Positions 9,914-19,006 of a DNA stretch of 64,000 bases are shown here, piece after piece; position 1 is the stretch's first letter, and each line of letters starts with the position of its first letter. Below the pieces are notes generated by a model. That model was not told the DNA's origin, did no database searches, and was given only the letters and a program-made list of their open reading frames with translations. The stretch is from assembly GCF_900636575.1 (NCBI RefSeq), contig NZ_LR134293.1:865001-929000 (forward strand), written 5' to 3'. Source of the DNA: Streptococcus canis (GTDB taxonomy: Bacteria > Bacillota > Bacilli > Lactobacillales > Streptococcaceae). The position numbers and the translations under genes are program-made.

Positions 9914-10822
9914 TTATTTCTGTTTAGTGAGAAGCGCTTGGGCTTTTTGAGTATTGGCAAAATGGAGTTTGGCACTGTATGCTAGGCTAGACATGCCGTA
10001 AGCAGCTAAGAGTTGACTAGCCACCTTATCGGAGGCTTGACCAGCCCCACTAGGTAGGCGATAACCCAATTCTTGACTGAGCTGATCAAGATTTTCTAAA
10101 AAAAGGTTCCTAGCGATAATAGAGCTAACAGCCACCGCCAAATAGAGACTTTCGGCCTTTTCTTGAAAGGTTAGGGGATTGGAAAAATGATTTTTTTCCT
10201 TCTGAAGGTGTTTTTCGTAGTTGGTTTGACTGGTAAAAGCATCAATAACAATCTTTTCAGGGCTTACACCTGTTTGTAGAAGTAAAAAGATGGCCTGATT
10301 ATGGAGGGCTACCTTAACAGAAACGGCATTATAAGCCTTGCCTTTCCCAACCCTATCGTTGTATTTTTTAGGAGATAAAAGAAGAGATTTGTGCGGTATC
10401 TTTTCTTCTAAAAGAGGTGCAATTTTCCGAATGGTTTGATCTGTTAAGGTTTTGGAATCATCAACACCAAGCTTCTTCAAAAAAGCATGATCTTCAGGAC
10501 GAACAAAACTGGCCACTACGGCAATACCCCCAAAGTAAGAGCCGTTGCCAACCTCATCACTACCAATCATGGGTATGTTTTGCTCCGAGGTTGGTTTTTC
10601 AGGGCTTGAATCAGCTATTGGCAAACCAAGTTCCTGAGCCAGAGCATCAGCTGACGAACCTTGCAAGACTAATTTGCCCGACGTGTATAAGAGGACGGTA
10701 ACCCCATTTTTTTTGGCAGCAAAAGCCACATAGGGATTTTTATTGCTGATCTGGTCAGCACCTAGCTGCGCTTTCAAAGTCTGGCTCAACTGAGCATCTA
10801 TTTTCAAAACTAAGGTGTTCAT
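9914..10822 (-). CDS. rnhC: Ribonuclease HIII
   Basis: 302 residues. The N-terminal ~80 residues form the TBP-like domain of RNase HIII, followed by the RNase HII/HIII catalytic domain with [14 protein letters not shown] (first acidic residues) near residue 86 and VDDSKTL. It removes RNA from RNA-DNA hybrids. It is the first gene of a minus-strand run with lepB and recD2, and divergent from zapA. Confidence 0.95.
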   Translation of the reverse strand: MNTLVLKIDAQLSQTLKAQLGADQISNKNPYVAFAAKKNGVTVLLYTSGKLVLQGSSADALAQELGLPIADSSPEKPTSEQNIPMIGSDEVGNGSYFGGIAVVASFVRPEDHAFLKKLGVDDSKTLTDQTIRKIAPLLEEKIPHKSLLLSPKKYNDRVGKGKAYNAVSVKVALHNQAIFLLLQTGVSPEKIVIDAFTSQTNYEKHLQKEKNHFSNPLTFQEKAESLYLAVAVSSIIARNLFLENLDQLSQELGYRLPSGAGQASDKVASQLLAAYGMSSLAYSAKLHFANTQKAQALLTKQK

Positions 10823-10945
10823 AGAGATTATTTTAACATAAAAACATTAACTATGGTTAATTTACAAGTTTATTTTTTGGGTGAAATGGTGGTCTTGCTT
10901 TATCAAAAAGCCTTATCAACATTTTACGAATGCCTGATTTTACGG

Positions 10946-10951
10946 TATAAT
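10946..10951 (+). promoter_or_regulatory. -10 element of the zapA-cvpA promoter
   Basis: TATAAT about 18 bases before the zapA start. The -35 region (TTTACG-like, 17 bases upstream) is weak, so the assignment is tentative. Confidence 0.5.
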
Positions 10952-10968
10952 GCTAAAGAGGTGACCCT

Positions 10969-11277
10969 ATGAAAAGTATTAATCGTTACAAATTCACCTT
11001 TGGTGAAAAAACACTAACATTGACCACGGACAAAGACAACCTTTTTATGGAGGAAGTGGAACGTGTGGCTAAGGAAAAATATGAAACCATCAGAGAACAC
11101 CTGCCAGAAGCAGATGATGAGACGGTCGCTATTTTAATGGCCATTAATACCTTATCCACACAGTTAAGTCGAGAAATTGAAATTGAAAAAATTGAGGCTG
11201 AAATCTTAGAACTACGCCAAAAAGCCTTAGCAGGCCTTCAAGAAAAGGCTAATCAAGTAGATGTGAATGAGGTTTAG
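10969..11277 (+). CDS. zapA: Cell division protein ZapA
   Basis: 102 residues. The N-terminal half (NRYKFTFGEKTLTLTTDKDN) is the ZapA globular domain and the C-terminal ~50 residues form a coiled coil rich in E/I/L. It promotes bundling of FtsZ filaments at the septum. Ribosome binding site AGAGGTGACCCT. The stop is two bases before the cvpA ATG, so the two are co-translated. This zapA-cvpA-mutS2 order is common in streptococci. Confidence 0.85.
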   Translation: MKSINRYKFTFGEKTLTLTTDKDNLFMEEVERVAKEKYETIREHLPEADDETVAILMAINTLSTQLSREIEIEKIEAEILELRQKALAGLQEKANQVDVNEV

Positions 11278-11279
11278 CC

Positions 11280-11825
11280 ATGTTATCATTACTGATTATG
11301 CTTGTTTTGGTTTGGAATGTCTATATTGGTTACAATAGAGGCATTATTCTGCAATCTTTTTATACCCTTGGCGCCTTGTTTTCGCTGCTTGTGGCTCACC
11401 ATTTCTATGTAGGATTGGCCCACAAGATTACCCTCTGGGTGCCTTATTCTAATCCAGCCGAAGGGGCTACGACTTTCTTCTTTAAAGGGGTTGATATATT
11501 TGACCTCAGCAAGGTTTATTATGCAGGTATTGCCTTTTTTGCTCTCTTTTTAGTGACCTATGCCTTGATTCGTCTCATTGGGGTTTTGGTTCACCTTTTC
11601 CCTATTGATTATTTTGACAACCAGTGGACAAAGGTTATCAGTGGGGGGGGTGCTCTTTTGGTATCTCTTCTTTTTATGAGTATGGTGTTATCTATTTTGG
11701 CAACGGTACCTATGCCCTTTATTCAAAATCACTTGCATGCTAGTTCGCTCAGTCGTTTACTGATTGAACAGCTTCCTCCGTTTACGACGGTTATTCACAA
11801 ACTTTGGGTTCAAGCAATCGTCTAA
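11280..11825 (+). CDS. cvpA: CvpA family membrane protein
   Basis: 181 residues with four or so hydrophobic segments (residues 1-20, 22-42, 75-100, 120-143). This is the family named after the E. coli colicin V production protein, found across bacteria without a settled function. It forms an operon with zapA. The N-terminus LLIMLVLVWNVYIGYNRGI is typical of the family. Confidence 0.85.
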   Translation: MLSLLIMLVLVWNVYIGYNRGIILQSFYTLGALFSLLVAHHFYVGLAHKITLWVPYSNPAEGATTFFFKGVDIFDLSKVYYAGIAFFALFLVTYALIRLIGVLVHLFPIDYFDNQWTKVISGGGALLVSLLFMSMVLSILATVPMPFIQNHLHASSLSRLLIEQLPPFTTVIHKLWVQAIV

Positions 11826-11851
11826 AAGAAAGTTGCTCATTATGACCGAAT

Positions 11852-11888
11852 AGAATCTGTAAGGGGATAGCCCACAGGTTCTTTTTTT
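11852..11888 (+). terminator. Terminator between cvpA and mutS2
   Basis: AGAAtCTGT and ACAGgTTCT arms with an inner pairing, then seven T residues. Confidence 0.75.
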
Positions 11889-11994
11889 GTTGGGCTAGGG
11901 CTAGGGGTTTGGCAGAATGGCTGAGCTGGATAAGCCAGCTGTTAGAAGATGACTTTCTTACCCCATTTTAAGCAATTTTAGGTATAATACTGTT

Positions 11995-14331
11995 ATGGAT
12001 AAAAAGATTTTAGAACAGTTAGACTTTGACAAGGTTAAGGAACACTTTCGGACTTACTTGCAAACAGAGCAAGGTAGCCGTGAGTTGGACCAACTGGAGC
12101 CCTTAACCAATCATGACAAAATCAAACATTCTTTCTTAGAGATCGAGGAGATGGCTGCTATTTTTGTGGAGCAGCATAGCTTTGCTTTAGGAAGCCTATC
12201 AGATATTTCGGTTAGCATGCGACGTCTGGAATTAGAAGCCGATTTAAACATTACTGAATTGTTGGCGGTCAAAAAATTGCTGCAGGTATCAGCTGAAGCT
12301 AGCCGTTTTTACACTGAGTTAGAAAATGTTGAACTCAGGGCTCTAAAGCTTTTATTTGAGAAGTTAGAGCTCTTTCCTAACCTCCAAGGCGGCCTTCAGG
12401 CGATTAATGATAGCGGTTTTGTGGAAAGTTTTGCTAGCCCAGAATTAGAAAAGATTCGCCGCAGTATTTCAGATAAAGAGCATGCCAGTCGTCAAGTGTT
12501 ACAGGAGATCCTCAAAAAACAGGCTGACTATTTGTCAGAAAGTTTGATTGCTAGTCGAAATGGACGCAGCGTCTTACCTGTCAAAAACACTTTTCGTAAT
12601 AAGGTGGCTGGAGTGGTTCACGATATGTCAGCTTCTGGTAATACAGTCTATATTGAACCAAGAGCCCTTGTGCAGCTGAATGAAGAATTGACACAGTTGC
12701 AGGCAGCTGAGCGCTATGAGGTGGCGCGTGTCCTTCAAGAATTATCAGACATGCTTCGTCCTCACAGTCGGGCTCTTGCAAATAATGCTTGGTTGTTGGG
12801 GCATTTGGATTTTGTTCGGGCTAAGTACCTTTATCTGCAAGACAAAAAGGCAACGGTTCCAACCATTTCAGATGACAAAAGTTTACAGTTGTTAAATGTG
12901 CGCCACCCTCTTTTGCAAAATCCTGTTGCCAACGATTTGCATTTTTCTAAAGACTTAGCTGTTATTGTCATTACAGGTCCTAATACAGGTGGGAAGACCA
13001 TTATGTTGAAAACACTTGGTTTAGCACAGTTAATGGCACAATCTGGACTTCCTATTTTGGCTGACAAAGGTTCCAAGGTGGCTGTTTTTAATGGTATTTT
13101 TGCGGACATCGGAGATGAGCAGTCGATTGAGCAGAGCTTGTCAACCTTCTCCAGTCACATGACGCATATTGTGGCTATTTTGAATCAGGCTGACACAGAA
13201 AGTTTGGTGCTCTTTGACGAATTGGGGGCAGGCACGGATCCCCAAGAAGGGGCTAGTTTAGCTATGGCCATTCTGGAACAATTACGTTTGACCAATATTA
13301 AAACCATGGCAACCACGCATTATCCAGAATTAAAGGCTTATGGTATTGAAACACCCTACGTGGAAAATGCCAGCATGGAGTTTGACAGCATCAGCTTAAA
13401 ACCAACTTACCGCTTTATGCAAGGGGTACCTGGCCGATCAAACGCTTTTGAAATTGCTAGACGACTTGGTTTAGCAGAACACATCGTCAATGAAGCTCAA
13501 AGCATGACAGATACTGATAGTGATGTCAACCGCATTATTGAACAGCTGGAAAAACAAACCTTGGAAAGTCGTAAGCGTCTGGACCACATCAAAGAAGTAG
13601 AGCAAGACAACCTCAAATTCAACCGTGCGGTTAAAAAGCTGTACCATGATTTTTCACAGGCCAAAGACAAGGAAATTGAAAAAGCAAGGCTTGAAGCTCG
13701 GGAAATTGTTGATATGGCCTTGGCAGAAAGTGACAGTATCCTAAGCCGATTGCATGATAAGGCTGCGCTCAAACCTCATGAAGTTATTGAAGCCAAGGGA
13801 CAACTCAAACAACTCGTCCCAGAAAGAGATTTAGCGCAAAACAAGGTTTTGAAAAAAGCCAAACAATTACGAGCTCCTCGTGTAGGAGATGACATTATTG
13901 TAACGGCCTACGGGCAACGCGGAACCTTGGTTAAAGAACTCAAGGACAAGAGATGGGAATCCCAAATCGGTCTCATTAAAATGACTCTCAGTGAAGACGA
14001 ATTCAGCCTTGTTAAGGTTGTTGAAGAAGCACAAAAGCCTAAGAAAAAGCCAGTCAAGGTGGTTAAAAAAGCGACTGCCGGCACTGGACCACGTGCTCGT
14101 CTGGATTTGCGTGGGAAACGTTATGAGGAGGCTATGCAAGAACTTGACAGCTTTATCGATCAAGCACTATTAAACAATATGAGCCAAGTAGATATTATTC
14201 ACGGTATTGGGACTGGTGTGATTCGTGAAGCCGTTACCAAATACCTCAGACGAAACAAGCATGTCAAAAGCTTTGGCTATGCTCCACAAAATGCAGGTGG
14301 ATCAGGGTGTACTATTGCCAATTTAGGTTAA
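11995..14331 (+). CDS. mutS2: MutS2 / RqcU family ATPase with Smr nuclease domain
   Basis: 778 residues, full length. There is no N-terminal mismatch-recognition domain. It has the MutS core/clamp region, then an ABC ATPase with Walker A GPNTGGKT near residue 329 and Walker [19 protein letters not shown] long coiled coil spans about residues 510-640. The C-terminal Smr domain carries LDLRGKR and [10 protein letters not shown]. Known roles in the family are suppression of recombination and splitting of collided ribosomes. The ATG lies 5 bases after a TATAAT (11985-11990), so that hexamer is either a coincidence or drives a nearly leaderless mRNA. Confidence 0.95.
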   Translation: MDKKILEQLDFDKVKEHFRTYLQTEQGSRELDQLEPLTNHDKIKHSFLEIEEMAAIFVEQHSFALGSLSDISVSMRRLELEADLNITELLAVKKLLQVSAEASRFYTELENVELRALKLLFEKLELFPNLQGGLQAINDSGFVESFASPELEKIRRSISDKEHASRQVLQEILKKQADYLSESLIASRNGRSVLPVKNTFRNKVAGVVHDMSASGNTVYIEPRALVQLNEELTQLQAAERYEVARVLQELSDMLRPHSRALANNAWLLGHLDFVRAKYLYLQDKKATVPTISDDKSLQLLNVRHPLLQNPVANDLHFSKDLAVIVITGPNTGGKTIMLKTLGLAQLMAQSGLPILADKGSKVAVFNGIFADIGDEQSIEQSLSTFSSHMTHIVAILNQADTESLVLFDELGAGTDPQEGASLAMAILEQLRLTNIKTMATTHYPELKAYGIETPYVENASMEFDSISLKPTYRFMQGVPGRSNAFEIARRLGLAEHIVNEAQSMTDTDSDVNRIIEQLEKQTLESRKRLDHIKEVEQDNLKFNRAVKKLYHDFSQAKDKEIEKARLEAREIVDMALAESDSILSRLHDKAALKPHEVIEAKGQLKQLVPERDLAQNKVLKKAKQLRAPRVGDDIIVTAYGQRGTLVKELKDKRWESQIGLIKMTLSEDEFSLVKVVEEAQKPKKKPVKVVKKATAGTGPRARLDLRGKRYEEAMQELDSFIDQALLNNMSQVDIIHGIGTGVIREAVTKYLRRNKHVKSFGYAPQNAGGSGCTIANLG

Positions 14332-14354
14332 TACTATTTTTAACATACTCCATC

Positions 14355-14406
14355 AAAAACAAGTTTGTCCCGACTGATATTCTCAGCAAAGACAAACTTG
14401 TTTTTC
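14355..14406 (+). terminator. Bidirectional terminator of mutS2 and the flavin reductase
   Basis: AAAAACAAGTTTGTC pairs perfectly with GACAAACTTGTTTTT across a 21-base loop, between two convergent genes. Confidence 0.85.
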
Positions 14407-14431
14407 TTATGACATCGTGAGGTGTAGTGAG

Positions 14432-15751
14432 TTAGATGTTAAAGACATCATTAAGATTTTCTGCCATTGATGGATGAGTGAAAATCTGATTTTTCAAGTA
14501 AGTATAAGGGATATGGTTGTCCATAGCCATCTTGATAAGATTGATGTATTCTTGGGATTGTGCCCCTAGTAAGGTGGCTCCTAGAATCTCTTTGGTGTCT
14601 GTATTAATAAGGACTTTAAAGATTCCTCGAAGATCGTTATTGACATGAGCCCGCGGCATATTAGCTACCAAGAGTTCATTGGCCTTGTAAGGAAGTCCTT
14701 TTTCTTGGACTTCTTGTTCAGTCAAGCCGATTTGAGATAACGGCGGTTCGATAAAGGTCGTTGTTGGCAGAAATCCGCGTTCTTGATGGTTGTAGGTACT
14801 GCTTCCTGTCAGTTGCCCAAAGACAATTCGGAAATCATCAAGAGATGTATAGGTAAATTGAGGACCGCCAGTCACGTCACCCACAGCATAAACCCCGTCA
14901 ACACTTGTTTGACAGTAGTCGTTAACCTTAATAGCTCCCCGCTCTGTTATGTCAATATCTGTATGTTCTAACCCAAGTTTTTCGGTAGCGGGCTTGCGTC
15001 CCATAGCATAGAGCAATACATCAAAGGCCTTGGTTTCTCCATTAGCTTTAACAAGAACTTGACCAGCCTCATCATTGCTAATTTCTTCAACGGATGCAGA
15101 GAGGTGGAAGGTGACACCATCTTCTTCAAGATAACTTTTTGCCAGTTGCGCCACGGTGGGCTCATACCGTCCTAAAATGGCTGGGGCAGCTTCATAGACG
15201 ACGACTTGACTACCAAGTTTCGCATAAAGACTGGCAAATTCTAAGCCAATATTGCCCCCACCGATAATAGCTAACCTCTTGGGCTGTTCTTTAAGGGAAA
15301 GAATAGCGGTGCTGTCCACCACATGACGACTATCAGCTAAACCAGGAATAGGGAATTGATTGGATACCGCACCTGTATTGATGACAATGGTCTCACCTTC
15401 TAATACAATACGGTCGTTGCCTGCCTCAACCTGAACCCTTTTATTGGATAAAAAACTGCCTTTACCATTATAAAGGACCGCACCAGAACTTGTTAGGGCT
15501 TTAGCGTTTTTCTGACGAAGCCGACTAACAACGGTATCCTTATGCTCCATTGCTTGCTCGAAAGTCGAATTACTTTCAGCGGCCATAATTAAGGATTTGG
15601 TCGGAATACAGCCAATATTAATGCAGGTACCGCCATACATACGCTCATTTTGCTCAATTAAGGCTACTCGTTTTCCAAGTGCTGCCATCTTGCCTGCTAA
15701 CGTTTTTCCTGCCTTACCGAATCCGATCACAATAAGATCATACTTTTCCAT
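14432..15751 (-). CDS. Pyridine nucleotide-disulfide oxidoreductase, RclA/Har-like
   Basis: 439 residues of the class I flavoprotein disulfide reductases. The FAD-binding GxGxxG is IGFGKAGKTLAG near residue 9. The redox-active pair is GGTCINIGCIPTK near residue 40, and the NAD(P)H-binding site is IGGGNIGLEFA near residue 163. The C-terminal dimer domain contains the His-Pro pair in FTHPSMAENLNDVF. It closely resembles the pneumococcal hypochlorous/hypothiocyanous-acid reductase (Har, related to RclA). I infer defence against host peroxidase products. It could otherwise be a general thiol reductase. trxA lies 226 bases away and divergent. Confidence 0.85.
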   Translation of the reverse strand: MEKYDLIVIGFGKAGKTLAGKMAALGKRVALIEQNERMYGGTCINIGCIPTKSLIMAAESNSTFEQAMEHKDTVVSRLRQKNAKALTSSGAVLYNGKGSFLSNKRVQVEAGNDRIVLEGETIVINTGAVSNQFPIPGLADSRHVVDSTAILSLKEQPKRLAIIGGGNIGLEFASLYAKLGSQVVVYEAAPAILGRYEPTVAQLAKSYLEEDGVTFHLSASVEEISNDEAGQVLVKANGETKAFDVLLYAMGRKPATEKLGLEHTDIDITERGAIKVNDYCQTSVDGVYAVGDVTGGPQFTYTSLDDFRIVFGQLTGSSTYNHQERGFLPTTTFIEPPLSQIGLTEQEVQEKGLPYKANELLVANMPRAHVNNDLRGIFKVLINTDTKEILGATLLGAQSQEYINLIKMAMDNHIPYTYLKNQIFTHPSMAENLNDVFNI

Positions 15752-15977
15752 CGTTTGCTCCTTTGCTTATTGAAATACTAACTAGTGTCATTATAACAAA
15801 AGTAAGCAGCCTTGTCTTAAATGGACTACGCTTAGCATTTTCTAAAGAAAAATGATAAAAAATAAGGAGACTAATTACTTTTTAAATTAAAAAAGAGTTG
15901 ATTCGTAGCAGATTCTTGCATTCTAGCCTTATTTCCCCTAAAATAAACTTATAAACTAGAAGAACGGAGAAACACGT

Positions 15978-16292
15978 ATGGCACATATCGTAACAGATGC
16001 AACCTTTGAATCAGAAACAAAGGAAGGATTAGTTTTGGTTGACTTTTGGGCAACTTGGTGTGGTCCTTGTTTGATGCAAGCCCCAATTCTTGATCAATTA
16101 GCCCAGGAGTTGGATGAAGATGAGCTTAAAATTGTGAAATTGGATGTGGATGAAAATCCTAATACTGCGCAACAATTTGGGATTATGTCTATCCCAACCC
16201 TGCTCTTTAAAAAAGATGGTGAAGTGGTGAAGCAAGTAGCAGGCGTTCATACCAAAGACCAAATTAAAGCTATTGTTGCTGAATTAAGTTAA
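15978..16292 (+). CDS. trxA: Thioredoxin
   Basis: 104 residues, whole thioredoxin fold. The active site is WCGPC near residue 30 and the cis-proline is in IMSIPTLLFK near residue 73. It reduces cytoplasmic protein disulfides. The start is preceded by GAACGGAGAAAC. It stands alone, between a hairpin terminator and a divergent flavin reductase. Confidence 0.95.
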   Translation: MAHIVTDATFESETKEGLVLVDFWATWCGPCLMQAPILDQLAQELDEDELKIVKLDVDENPNTAQQFGIMSIPTLLFKKDGEVVKQVAGVHTKDQIKAIVAELS

Positions 16293-16349
16293 AAATAAAG
16301 AACTGAAAGGGCAGTCCTAACTCTGACTTTTCAGTTCTTTTTTATTTTT
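16291..16349 (+). terminator. Bidirectional terminator between trxA and mutY
   Basis: AAATAAAGAACTGAAA pairs with TTTCAGTTCTTTTTTATTT; runs of A and T on the two sides suit both convergent genes. Confidence 0.85.
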
Positions 16350-16389
16350 GATGAACAAAAGCTAAAAAGGAAGGGCTCGCCGATAGTTT

Positions 16390-17553
16390 TTAACTGGAAT
16401 AACCACTCCCTTTTCCTTTTAAATAGGCATCTAGCATTTTCTTTTGTGGTGTTGCCATAGGGTAATTAGTCATATCTTCTAGCTTGACCCAAGCTAATTC
16501 TTTTTCTTTAGGTAGCTGTTGTTGGGCAATAAGGCCTTCTGTTAAAGCAATAGTCCATTTTTGATGGCTAAAGGTGTGTTTGACCATAGGAAAGACACGC
16601 TCTGTCCATTTGGGCTTGAGTGCATAACTTTTCTCGAACTCACTGATTTGTGACACTCTTTCTAGGACTTGAGCCTTGTCTTCAAAAAGATCTAACTGCT
16701 GGCTGATAAAGCTGGTTTCCATAATTGGAAATGACCAAAAACCACCAAGTAAGCGCCCCTGGGTATTTTTCTCTAGCAGCAAAGCCCCTTCGGTATTTTC
16801 AATGACAAAAGCTTGAACCTCAATAGGGCGAGGTTTCTTTTTGGGTTCCTTGATGGGGTACTTGTCATAGGTGCCATGCAAATAAGCAGCGCAGAAAAAA
16901 CGAATAGGAGACTCATCTGGTCTAGGATTTTTAGCGGATTCGATATCTGTCCCCAAATCCATCAAGGCCTGATTGAAATCCCCAGGTCGGTCAGGATCAA
17001 TTAATACTTCCATCAATGCTTGAAAAATTTTTCGGTTCTTAGGATCACCAATATCATAATTAACTTCAAATAGACGAGCCATAACCCGCATAACATTACC
17101 GTCAACGGCAGGTTCAGGCAGGTCAAAGGCGATACTAGCAATCGCTCCAGCAGTGTAAGGGCCAATTCCCTTTAACTTAGAAATGTCCTGGTGAGAAGAC
17201 GGAAAGACCCCATCAAAATCAACCATGATTTGCTGAGCAGCTTTTTGCATGTTACGTACGCGCGAGTAATAGCCTAATCCTTCCCAAGCTTTGAGCAAGC
17301 GTTCTTCATCTGCTTTAGCTAATTTGTCGATAGTTGGAAACCATTTTAAAAAGCGTTCATAATAAGGGATGACTGTTACCACTTGGGTTTGTTGAAGCAT
17401 AATTTCTGAAACCCAAATATGATAAGGGTTTTTAGTGCGGCGCCAAGGCAGGTCGCGCTTTTCCTGATCATACCAGTTCAAGAGGGTACGACGAAAAGAA
17501 GCAATAGTTTTGTCGTCCCACATGTCAATACCGTAGTCCTTTAAATTAATCAT
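16390..17553 (-). CDS. mutY: A/G-specific adenine DNA glycosylase
   Basis: About 387 residues. The glycosylase domain has the catalytic region VSEIMLQQTQV, helix-hairpin-helix LKGIGPYTAGAIASIAF and catalytic Asp in VDGNVMRV. The four-cysteine iron-sulfur cluster of typical MutY is not seen: the region reads DLGTDIESAKNPRPDESPIRFFC. This places it among the cluster-less MutY of some lactic bacteria. A C-terminal NUDIX-like 8-oxoG recognition domain follows (residues ~245-375). It removes A opposite 8-oxoG. The start is uncertain between ATG 17553 (no clear ribosome binding site) and ATG 17523 (AAAGGA 13 bases upstream). Confidence 0.9.
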   Translation of the reverse strand: MINLKDYGIDMWDDKTIASFRRTLLNWYDQEKRDLPWRRTKNPYHIWVSEIMLQQTQVVTVIPYYERFLKWFPTIDKLAKADEERLLKAWEGLGYYSRVRNMQKAAQQIMVDFDGVFPSSHQDISKLKGIGPYTAGAIASIAFDLPEPAVDGNVMRVMARLFEVNYDIGDPKNRKIFQALMEVLIDPDRPGDFNQALMDLGTDIESAKNPRPDESPIRFFCAAYLHGTYDKYPIKEPKKKPRPIEVQAFVIENTEGALLLEKNTQGRLLGGFWSFPIMETSFISQQLDLFEDKAQVLERVSQISEFEKSYALKPKWTERVFPMVKHTFSHQKWTIALTEGLIAQQQLPKEKELAWVKLEDMTNYPMATPQKKMLDAYLKGKGSGYSS

Positions 17554-17722
17554 GTTGTTATTGTAACATAGGCTTTCAAAAAAATAAGGGAAAATGTTCT
17601 CAATGGTTTGCAAAATAAGAATCAATGGATTATAATAAGATTAGGATTATCTCATTTAAACAGCAATATAAACCAAATGATGTTAATAAAGAGGTATGGA
17701 TAAGCTTTAAGCAAGGGGGTGT

Positions 17723-18016
17723 ATGTTCATAAAGATGAAGAATTTTATCGATCAGTATTCATGGTTATTTTTTGCTTTTATGATTCTGGTTCTGTTTCTT
17801 AATTATCTTTATCCCTTTGATGCTTCTTTGGACGGGCTTCAGTTAGAGTGGCTCATTATGACAAAAGTTTTCCCAAGTTTGGGTGTTCTTTGTGCCTTCA
17901 TTGCTATTCTTTTTAGAAAACTCAATCTTTTTATCCTCGCCTTTATCTTATACTTTGCTCTCTGGATAAAATTGTTTATCTCCTTTTCTTTCTTCACATA
18001 TTTCTTAGGTGTTTAA
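17723..18016 (+). CDS. Small hydrophobic membrane protein, unknown
   Basis: 97 residues with three hydrophobic stretches (residues ~14-31, 46-66, 68-95), rich in F and L, with few charged residues. The start ATG follows AAGGGGGTGT. I do not recognise the family. It lies between mutY (divergent) and the mini-ORF array. No partner gene is adjacent. Confidence 0.6.
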   Translation: MFIKMKNFIDQYSWLFFAFMILVLFLNYLYPFDASLDGLQLEWLIMTKVFPSLGVLCAFIAILFRKLNLFILAFILYFALWIKLFISFSFFTYFLGV

Positions 18017-18182
18017 ACAAAAATAGCAGCAAGGCTGTGCCCCTTACCATAGTTTTCCTACTAGGATTTAGCTGTTGATTAAGTGCTAAGTCTTTTTTAA
18101 TTGATGAGCACATTTTTGGATAATTAATAGCAAAATGAACCTATCTTTTAGTTTCAAAATAGTAAAAGGAAAGACTAAAAAT

Positions 18183-18211
18183 TTGACTTCAGCAAACGCT
18201 TACATTATAAT
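18183..18211 (+). promoter_or_regulatory. Strong promoter of the RYKNGD array with an overlapping cre-like site
   Basis: TTGACT (18183-18188), exact 17-base spacer and TATAAT (18206-18211). Within the spacer, AGCAAACGCTTACA (18191-18204) matches 12 of 14 positions of the CcpA cre consensus TGWAANCGNTNWCA. A repressor bound here would block RNA polymerase. The nearest ribosome binding site downstream is that of the first mini-ORF, 39 bases on. Confidence 0.75.
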
Positions 18212-18262
18212 AGAACTATAAAGAAGGATGACAAGTGGCAACTAATTATAGGAGGTATTCTT

Positions 18263-18304
18263 ATGATGAACGGACATGTCGCACGGTATAAAAATGGAGA
18301 CTAA
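18263..18304 (+). CDS. RYKNGD mini-ORF 1
   Basis: 13 residues, MMNGHVARYKNGD, then TAA. AGGAGG lies 7 bases before the first ATG, ideal spacing. It shares the last six residues with two further mini-ORFs in the next 400 bases, in which the codons differ (R is CGG, CGC or AGA; Y is TAT, TAT or TAC; N is AAT, AAT or AAC). That pattern points to selection on the peptide, not merely DNA duplication. It could be a secreted or imported signal, a leader peptide, or a translated element of a regulatory RNA. No known family recognised. Confidence 0.55.
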   Translation: MMNGHVARYKNGD

Positions 18305-18454
18305 GAACTCCAACAAACGGTAGGCAAAACCGATTTTACAATGAATTGATAATGTGATCACATGCTAAAACTTATCGAGATTTCCGATTTGGCCAAAGGA
18401 GCGCTCTAAACAGTATAAGTTTGAAAAATCTCCAATATTGAAAGGACCTATGTC

Positions 18455-18496
18455 ATGCTAAGATTCAATAAAGGACGCTATAAAAATGGAGACTAG
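18455..18496 (+). CDS. RYKNGD mini-ORF 2
   Basis: 13 residues, MLRFNKGRYKNGD, then TAG. AAAGGA lies 8 bases upstream. An out-of-frame ATG five bases earlier opens only a three-residue ORF (MSC). The C-terminal RYKNGD matches ORFs 1 and 3 while the N-terminal residues differ. In this and ORF 1 the stop falls directly after the Asp. Confidence 0.5.
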   Translation: MLRFNKGRYKNGD

Positions 18497-18523
18497 TTAA
18501 CTTGTCACTAGTCATCCTTGATA

Positions 18524-18584
18524 TTGTTATTGTCACTCAGTGTGAAAGATGTACTTATTTTAATGTGTTATTATTGTCACTCAG
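18524..18584 (+). repeat. Direct repeat TTATTGTCACTCAG
   Basis: Two identical 14-base copies at 18527-18540 and 18571-18584, 44 bases apart, between mini-ORFs 2 and 3. The spacing is close to four helical turns. They could be regulator sites or a duplication scar. Confidence 0.6.
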
Positions 18585-18615
18585 GGAATACTGCATTTCA
18601 AAATAGGGAGGTCTT

Positions 18616-18669
18616 ATGCACATCGCAAGATACAAAAACGGAGACATTTTAGCCTATTGCAGAAAATAG
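18616..18669 (+). CDS. RYKNGD mini-ORF 3
   Basis: 17 residues, MHIARYKNGDILAYCRK, then TAG. GGGAGG lies 4 bases before ATG. The core is ARYKNGD as in ORF 1, but the codon that is a stop in the other two reads ATT here, adding ILAYCRK. The cysteine is the only one in the three peptides. Function unknown. Confidence 0.5.
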   Translation: MHIARYKNGDILAYCRK

Positions 18670-18672
18670 GTT

Positions 18673-18892
18673 AAGGAGTGAATCCAATGTAAAAGTCGTA
18701 AATAACTAGAAAACAAAAACCAAACATAAGAACGAAAATCAAGAACAAGACATCCTTTTAAAAACCATTTCATTTAATTAATAGAAAGGAGATTGCGCAT
18801 TAAACATCAAAATTATATCTCCTCTTTAGAGGAACGATTCATACAACTCCTTATGAAATGATTGTAGAAGGGAGATTATCACTAAAAAAATA
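18673..18892 (+). other. Distal part of the array: start-stop codon and start-less ribosome binding sites
   Basis: AAGGAG (18673-18678) stands 8 bases before ATGTAA (18687-18692), a minimal start-stop ORF. AAAGGAG (18785-18791) is followed 7 bases later by ATTAAA, where ATGAAA would be expected. Its GGAGAT can pair with ATCTCC at 18817-18822, hiding the site. GAAGGGAG near 18868 is followed by ACTAAA in the same position. These look like decayed or deliberately poor translation starts. Confidence 0.4.
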
Positions 18893-18899
18893 ATCATAA

Positions 18900-18932
18900 G
18901 ATACCCATGGTGTGCAGTGGGTATCTTTTTTG
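18900..18932 (+). terminator. Terminator closing the RYKNGD array
   Basis: GATACCCA (18900-18907) pairs with TGGGTATC (18918-18925), then six T residues. It defines a transcript of about 700 bases from the promoter at 18183. Confidence 0.85.
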
Positions 18933-18952
18933 CACGAAAAAATAAATTTTCC

Positions 18953-18981
18953 TTGATTTTAAAGTCAGTTTCAGGTATACT
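18953..18981 (+). promoter_or_regulatory. rpsF operon promoter
   Basis: TTGATT (18953-18958), 17-base spacer, TATACT (18976-18981). It lies about 75 bases before the rpsF start. Confidence 0.75.
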
Positions 18982-19006
18982 AGTAATCTGTGAGCATCCC
19001 TCACTT

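Noticed and set aside
18521..18584. Repeats between mini-ORFs taken as a CRISPR array
   Set aside because: Only two 14-base copies with one 30-base gap, no leader and no cas gene in the window.
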